Shown in pieces: positions 5,819-9,237 of a DNA stretch of 9,237 nt. The stretch is from Treponema sp. UBA3819. Its GTDB lineage: Bacteria; Spirochaetota; Spirochaetia; Treponematales; Treponemataceae. The notes under the pieces were generated by a model that did not search any database, was not told the DNA's origin, and was given only the letters and a program-made list of their open reading frames with translations. The position numbers were made by a program, and so were the translations under genes. Each line of letters begins with the position of its first letter. Position 1 is the first letter of the stretch. The DNA lies in NCBI GenBank assembly GCA_002369025.1, contig DFDV01000093.1, positions 1 through 9,237 of the forward strand, written 5' to 3'.

Positions 5819-8062
5819 TTATTTTACTTCAAATTCTATCGAATCACTTTCGCTGCCACAGACGATCGTCAGACGGTGACTGCCCCTGGTCAGAGGAAGC
5901 CGGGCGGAAAAAGGTCTTTGACTTTCCTCAAGGAGTTTTCCGTCCAGCAGAAAGCGGGCTTTTTCTTCCCTGCCACCCCTTGCCTCTACAAGGACTTTCT
6001 GGCGCGAAGATGGAATTGAGTCATCGTAATAAAAAAGACTGCGGCTCCGGGGAGAAACAATGCTGAGGGGTAAGCCGGCTTCTTCCACTTCTCCCTTCCT
6101 GCTTTTAATTCTGAACCAGGCAGAATACTCGGCGGGATATGAAGTACCTGAAGCGCTGTGCCAGGAACATTCTGCAAGGGGAAGGCCTGCCGCAGCATAC
6201 TCGCTGACTGTATCAGGGCAGAAGGAAGTGGCACGCATTCCTGAAAGGGAGCAGATTCTTTCTTTTTTGAATTGGGCTGGCCTTAGAAAATCTTTTCCCC
6301 GCCTTCCCTGGGCAGCCACAAGCAGATCCCGCGCAATTTTTGCCGGAATGGAACTGCCTGTTTTTCCCACAACAGTTTCGCCTGAAAAATTTCCCATCCA
6401 GACACCCACTGTGTAATGGGGTGTGGCGGCAAGAGCAGTTATATTCTGATATTGATTTGCAGTTCCCGTCTTGAACATGGCGGGAAAGGGAGTCTGGAAG
6501 GACCGGGAAAAACCAAATCCCATTGCGCGTGCACTGGAATCAGAAAGAATGTCACAGATAAGGCGGGCTGTATTTTCATCAAAAACACGCTTTTGAGCCC
6601 TCTCCATGCCTTCGATACCGTGCAGGCCGGTAAACATACCGTCCCGGGGAAAAACCGAAAAAGCCTGAACGAGTTCAAAAACTGACACTTCTGCATTTCC
6701 CAGTGCAAGCCCCAGTCCGGGGTCAGAGTCGGCAAGTGAGAAAAAATGCAGGTCAGACAATTTCTGCAGATAGCGGTCCATGCCGATTTCATTCAAAAGA
6801 TATACGGCAGGGACATTCAGACTGCTTGCCAGTGCCACTCTCAGACGGACAGGCCCGTTCAGGCGGTTATTGAAATTCTGGGGAACATAAAGCCTTTCAA
6901 ATCCAAATTCCAGGGGAACATCAGGCAGAACAGAAGAGGGCGCATAGCCCCGCTCCAGAGCAAGCGCATACAAAAAAGGTTTCATGCTGGACCCCGGCTG
7001 CCTGGGAGCAAGAACTCCGTCCACCTGTCCGCTGTGAGCTTGGTTAAAAAAATCCGCGCTTCCTGCCCAGACCCGGATTTCCCCGCTCTGACTGTCGCAG
7101 ATGAGGACTGCTCCGTTGGTAAGGCGGTTTCCTGCATAGCGTTCAACAGCCCGGGCAAGCAGATTTTCTGCCTCATGCTGAAGTTCCAGACTGACTGTAG
7201 TATAGACATCCGCCTTGTCCCCTATTCCAGCCTCCTCCTGAGAAGAAAGCCAGCGGACAAAATGAGGCATTTCAAAGGGATAAGAAAAAGTTCTGGCATT
7301 TTTTGCGGCGGAAAGAAAATCTTCAGCGGAAAGTGAAGAAGGAAAATCATCCTTTTTTGCTGATTCATCCTGCAGGCAGGACTTATAGACTTCACAGGCT
7401 GCTTTTGCACAGTATTCGGGCTGAGTCAGAGGATTGTAAAGCGCGGGACGACGGGGAATGACGGAAAGACAAAAGATTTCTTCCGGGGTCAGCCTGTCCA
7501 GACTTCTTCCAAAGAAAGTGCGGGCCGCGCTGGGAAGGCCTTCCGTATTAAAGCCGAAGGGCAGATTGTTCAGATAGAGTTCAAGGATTTGATTTTTAGA
7601 AAGGCGCATTTCCAGCCTGAGTGCATCACAGGCTTCCCTTATCTTTAGCAGGAGATTTCGCTTTGTGGCAGGTCTTATGATGCGGGCAAGCTGCATACTG
7701 ACTGTTGAAGCCCCGCTTACAGTTCTTCCCTCGCTGGCATTCTGAAAGGCCGCCCGGAAAATTGCTCCCGCATCCACACCATGATGCTGAAAAAAGCGCC
7801 TGTCTTCTGCCTGCAAAAAAGCAAGGCGTGCCAGGGGCGGAATCTCTTCCAACGGCAGCCATTCCCTCCGCACGCCGTCTTCCAGCGCAATAATCTGAAT
7901 CAGTTTTCCCTGCCTGTCAAAAATCCGTGTAGAGACAGGTCTTTTCAAAAAAGCATCAAGAGCCGCATAGGGAGAAAAGCGCAGGCCAAGCAGAAAAGAC
8001 AGACAAAGAGCCGCAAATCCGCAGAAAAAGAGAAAAATCCGCTTTTTTATTCCTGATGACAT
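5819..8062 (-). CDS. pbpC: Penicillin-binding protein 1C, bifunctional peptidoglycan glycosyltransferase/transpeptidase-like
   Basis: A 747-residue inner-membrane protein close to the usual PBP1C length (about 770 in E. coli). A membrane anchor lies at about residues 9-27. The GT51 glycosyltransferase domain (about 45-210) shows EDRRFF (catalytic Glu86), GASTVSMQLAR (117-127) and ELYLNNLPFG (161-170). The transpeptidase domain (about 310-590) shows SSMK (Ser358, Lys361), SLN (414-416) and KTGT (Lys531 onward), so all three penicillin-binding motifs are intact. The last 85 residues or so match the C-terminal beta-sandwich module (BiPBP_C) that separates PBP1C from other class A enzymes. It helps polymerise the cell wall in the periplasm; in E. 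coli the physiological role of PBP1C is minor. The start overlaps the DUF3737 gene by 16 bp and has no clear ribosome site, so it is probably translated by coupling. No strong terminator is visible downstream, so some readthrough into the polymerase gene is possible. Confidence 0.95.
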   Translation of the reverse strand: MSSGIKKRIFLFFCGFAALCLSFLLGLRFSPYAALDAFLKRPVSTRIFDRQGKLIQIIALEDGVRREWLPLEEIPPLARLAFLQAEDRRFFQHHGVDAGAIFRAAFQNASEGRTVSGASTVSMQLARIIRPATKRNLLLKIREACDALRLEMRLSKNQILELYLNNLPFGFNTEGLPSAARTFFGRSLDRLTPEEIFCLSVIPRRPALYNPLTQPEYCAKAACEVYKSCLQDESAKKDDFPSSLSAEDFLSAAKNARTFSYPFEMPHFVRWLSSQEEAGIGDKADVYTTVSLELQHEAENLLARAVERYAGNRLTNGAVLICDSQSGEIRVWAGSADFFNQAHSGQVDGVLAPRQPGSSMKPFLYALALERGYAPSSVLPDVPLEFGFERLYVPQNFNNRLNGPVRLRVALASSLNVPAVYLLNEIGMDRYLQKLSDLHFFSLADSDPGLGLALGNAEVSVFELVQAFSVFPRDGMFTGLHGIEGMERAQKRVFDENTARLICDILSDSSARAMGFGFSRSFQTPFPAMFKTGTANQYQNITALAATPHYTVGVWMGNFSGETVVGKTGSSIPAKIARDLLVAAQGRRGKDFLRPAQFKKERICSLSGMRATSFCPDTVSEYAAAGLPLAECSWHSASGTSYPAEYSAWFRIKSRKGEVEEAGLPLSIVSPRSRSLFYYDDSIPSSRQKVLVEARGGREEKARFLLDGKLLEESQRPFSARLPLTRGSHRLTIVCGSESDSIEFEVK

Positions 8063-8898
8063 ATTCTTATAGTGCTTTTTGAAGCATCCACGACAGATTC
8101 TTCCATAATGATATCACCAATTTCATCTGCCGTCACGCTTCCGGAAAGAATATTCTTTACGCTGTCAATTTTTCCTTTTACAAGAGCCTGAACAGACGAA
8201 CGCTCAAAGGCTAGGTCACAGCCTTCCATGGTGCAGTCTTTCAGGACAAGATTTTTACAGTAGCAGAAAGGCTGAGTTCCAATGATATGGCAGTTTATCA
8301 GGGTGAGATTTTCGGAATACCAGCCAAGATATTCGCTTTTGATGACACTGTCTTTTACCGTTACATTTTTTGTGTGCCAGAAGGCATCTTTTGTATCCAG
8401 CTGGGAATTTGTAATTTCCACATTTTCATCATACTGGAAAGAATATTTTCCCTTCATCTTAAGAGAATCAATCTTTACATTTTCTACTTCAAAAAAAGGA
8501 TACTCTGACTGAAGGATTTCTACATTTTCGAAAACAAGATTCTTGCATTTCCAGGCAAATTCCGTTGAGTTGACAGAAGAATTTTTAATGATTATGTCTG
8601 TACATTCCCTAAGGGCTTTAATTCCAAAAAGCCGGCATTTTTCTATCGTAATGTTATTGTCGTACCAAAGGGCAGCCCGACAGTTTTCTGTAAAAGTGGT
8701 ATCTGAAATTCTTGCAGTATCAACATGCCAGAAAGGGTAGCGCAGATTCATAAAAGATCTGCTTACCTGAATATCACGACATTCTTTCAGGGCAGATTCT
8801 CCGTCCGCAGGACCGTCAAAACGGCAGTTATTTACTACTGCTCCTGTCAGACCGTATAATGCTCTCTCCTGATCAAATGTCCGATTTTCAAATACCAT
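8047..8898 (-). CDS. DUF3737 family beta-helix protein
   Basis: A 283-residue protein with no signal peptide or membrane segment. It begins MVFENRTFDQERALYGL, typical of DUF3737, and then runs as imperfect repeats of about 20 residues. Each repeat has the pattern aromatic turn, charged/Asn, short hydrophobic strand, Asn/Asp/Lys-x-Ser/Cys: for example FWHVDTARISDTTF, LWYDNNITIEKCRL, FWHTKNVTVKDSVI, LGWYSENLTLINCHI and FCYCKNLVLKDCTM. This predicts a right-handed beta-helix. The biochemical role of the family is not known to me. The start at 8898 is preferred over the longer frame beginning at 8955 because AAGGAG (8910-8905) lies 6 nt upstream and the longer frame would run into proC. The ribosome site overlaps the proC stop codon, and the 3' end overlaps pbpC by 16 bp, so the three genes look like one operon. 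Confidence 0.88.
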   Translation of the reverse strand: MVFENRTFDQERALYGLTGAVVNNCRFDGPADGESALKECRDIQVSRSFMNLRYPFWHVDTARISDTTFTENCRAALWYDNNITIEKCRLFGIKALRECTDIIIKNSSVNSTEFAWKCKNLVFENVEILQSEYPFFEVENVKIDSLKMKGKYSFQYDENVEITNSQLDTKDAFWHTKNVTVKDSVIKSEYLGWYSENLTLINCHIIGTQPFCYCKNLVLKDCTMEGCDLAFERSSVQALVKGKIDSVKNILSGSVTADEIGDIIMEESVVDASKSTIRICHQE

Positions 8899-8908
8899 CA
8901 AAAACTCC

Positions 8909-9237
8909 TTATTTTCCCATGCCCGCCGATTTATTATAGGCTGCAACAACAGCACTGATTACTGCATCCCTCATACCCTTGGATTCCAGGGCTGCAACAC
9001 CATCGATTGTAGTTCCTCCCGGTGAACAAACGCTGTCTTTAAGCACAGCCGGATGTTTTCCGCTTTCCAGAACAAGTTCCGCACTTCCCTTTACAGTCTG
9101 TGCCGCATAAATGTAAGCCTGAGCGCGTGGCATGCCGCATTTTACAGCCGCATCTGCAAGGGCTTCTATGAACATAAATACAAAGGCAGGGCCGGAACCG
9201 CTTACGGCAGTTACACAGTCCATAAGTTTTTCCGGAA
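8909..9237 (-). CDS. proC: Pyrroline-5-carboxylate reductase, C-terminal part (runs off the right edge)
   Basis: The last 109 or so codons of ProC, which reduces pyrroline-5-carboxylate to proline with NAD(P)H in the cytoplasm. Visible is the C-terminal dimerisation and substrate-binding domain: VTAVSGSGPAFVFMFIEAL and then the family signature around LKDSVCSPGGTTIDGVAAL. The reading frame stays open to the window edge, with codons PEKL before the methionine at 9223. That methionine is therefore internal and the N-terminal Rossmann domain lies outside the window. The TAA stop overlaps the ribosome site of the DUF3737 gene, and 10 nt separate the two genes. Confidence 0.95.
   Translation of the reverse strand, partial: PEKLMDCVTAVSGSGPAFVFMFIEALADAAVKCGMPRAQAYIYAAQTVKGSAELVLESGKHPAVLKDSVCSPGGTTIDGVAALESKGMRDAVISAVVAAYNKSAGMGK

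Noticed and set aside
8066..8071. TATAAG just before the pbpC start, which could be a fourth leaderless -10 box
   Set aside because: It ends only 3 nt before the ATG, no -35 box is visible, and it lies inside the DUF3737 coding end; coupled translation explains the start better.
8899..8955. 19-residue N-terminal extension of the DUF3737 protein
   Set aside because: It would overlap the end of proC, and a good AAGGAG site points to the start at 8898.
1..9237. CRISPR array, tRNA, rRNA, insertion sequence or phage genes
   Set aside because: No regularly spaced repeats, cloverleaf sequences, transposase motifs or terminal inverted repeats were seen on either strand.

Overview
The window looks like ordinary chromosomal DNA from a spirochaete, most likely a commensal or host-associated Treponema. 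This is an inference from several things: two lipoproteins with loose lipoboxes, a poly-G tract inside a promoter (a known Treponema regulatory style), a UvrX/YqjW-type Y-family polymerase paired with a YolD-like protein, and moderate GC with many A/T runs. No rRNA, tRNA, insertion sequence, phage gene or CRISPR array was seen. The species cannot be named from the sequence alone.

Layout. Eight genes can be supported, plus one at each edge that runs out of the window or nearly so. All are on the minus strand except one. From right to left: the 3' part of proC (proline synthesis); a DUF3737 beta-helix protein; pbpC (penicillin-binding protein 1C); a Y-family translesion polymerase; a 59-residue YolD-like protein; and a small lipoprotein made of two tandem repeats. 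The first three form a tight cluster, with a 10-nt gap and then a 16-bp overlap. The polymerase follows after 69 nt with its own promoter and a palindrome, and the YolD-like gene is coupled to it by an ATGA overlap. The small lipoprotein has its own promoter. The only plus-strand gene, a DEDDh exonuclease, converges on the small lipoprotein and overlaps its end by 15 bp. The exonuclease is divergent from a 773-residue lipoprotein of unknown function. That lipoprotein ends at a clear hairpin terminator, followed at the left edge by the first 21 codons of a NYN-domain protein.

Two regulatory patterns stand out. First, the large lipoprotein gene has a run of nine G between a perfect TTGACA and a TAAAAT box, so the promoter spacer can change length by slippage; this is a strong candidate for phase variation. 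Second, three genes (NYN protein, exonuclease, Y-family polymerase) have an identical TATACT -10 box ending only 5 or 6 nt before the ATG and no Shine-Dalgarno sequence. They are therefore predicted to make leaderless mRNAs. Both lipoproteins, the YolD-like gene and the DUF3737 gene instead have strong Shine-Dalgarno sites. All three leaderless candidates are nucleic-acid enzymes or likely nucleic-acid enzymes. I see no complete new multi-gene system; the novelty here is mostly in gene control and in the uncharacterised lipoproteins.
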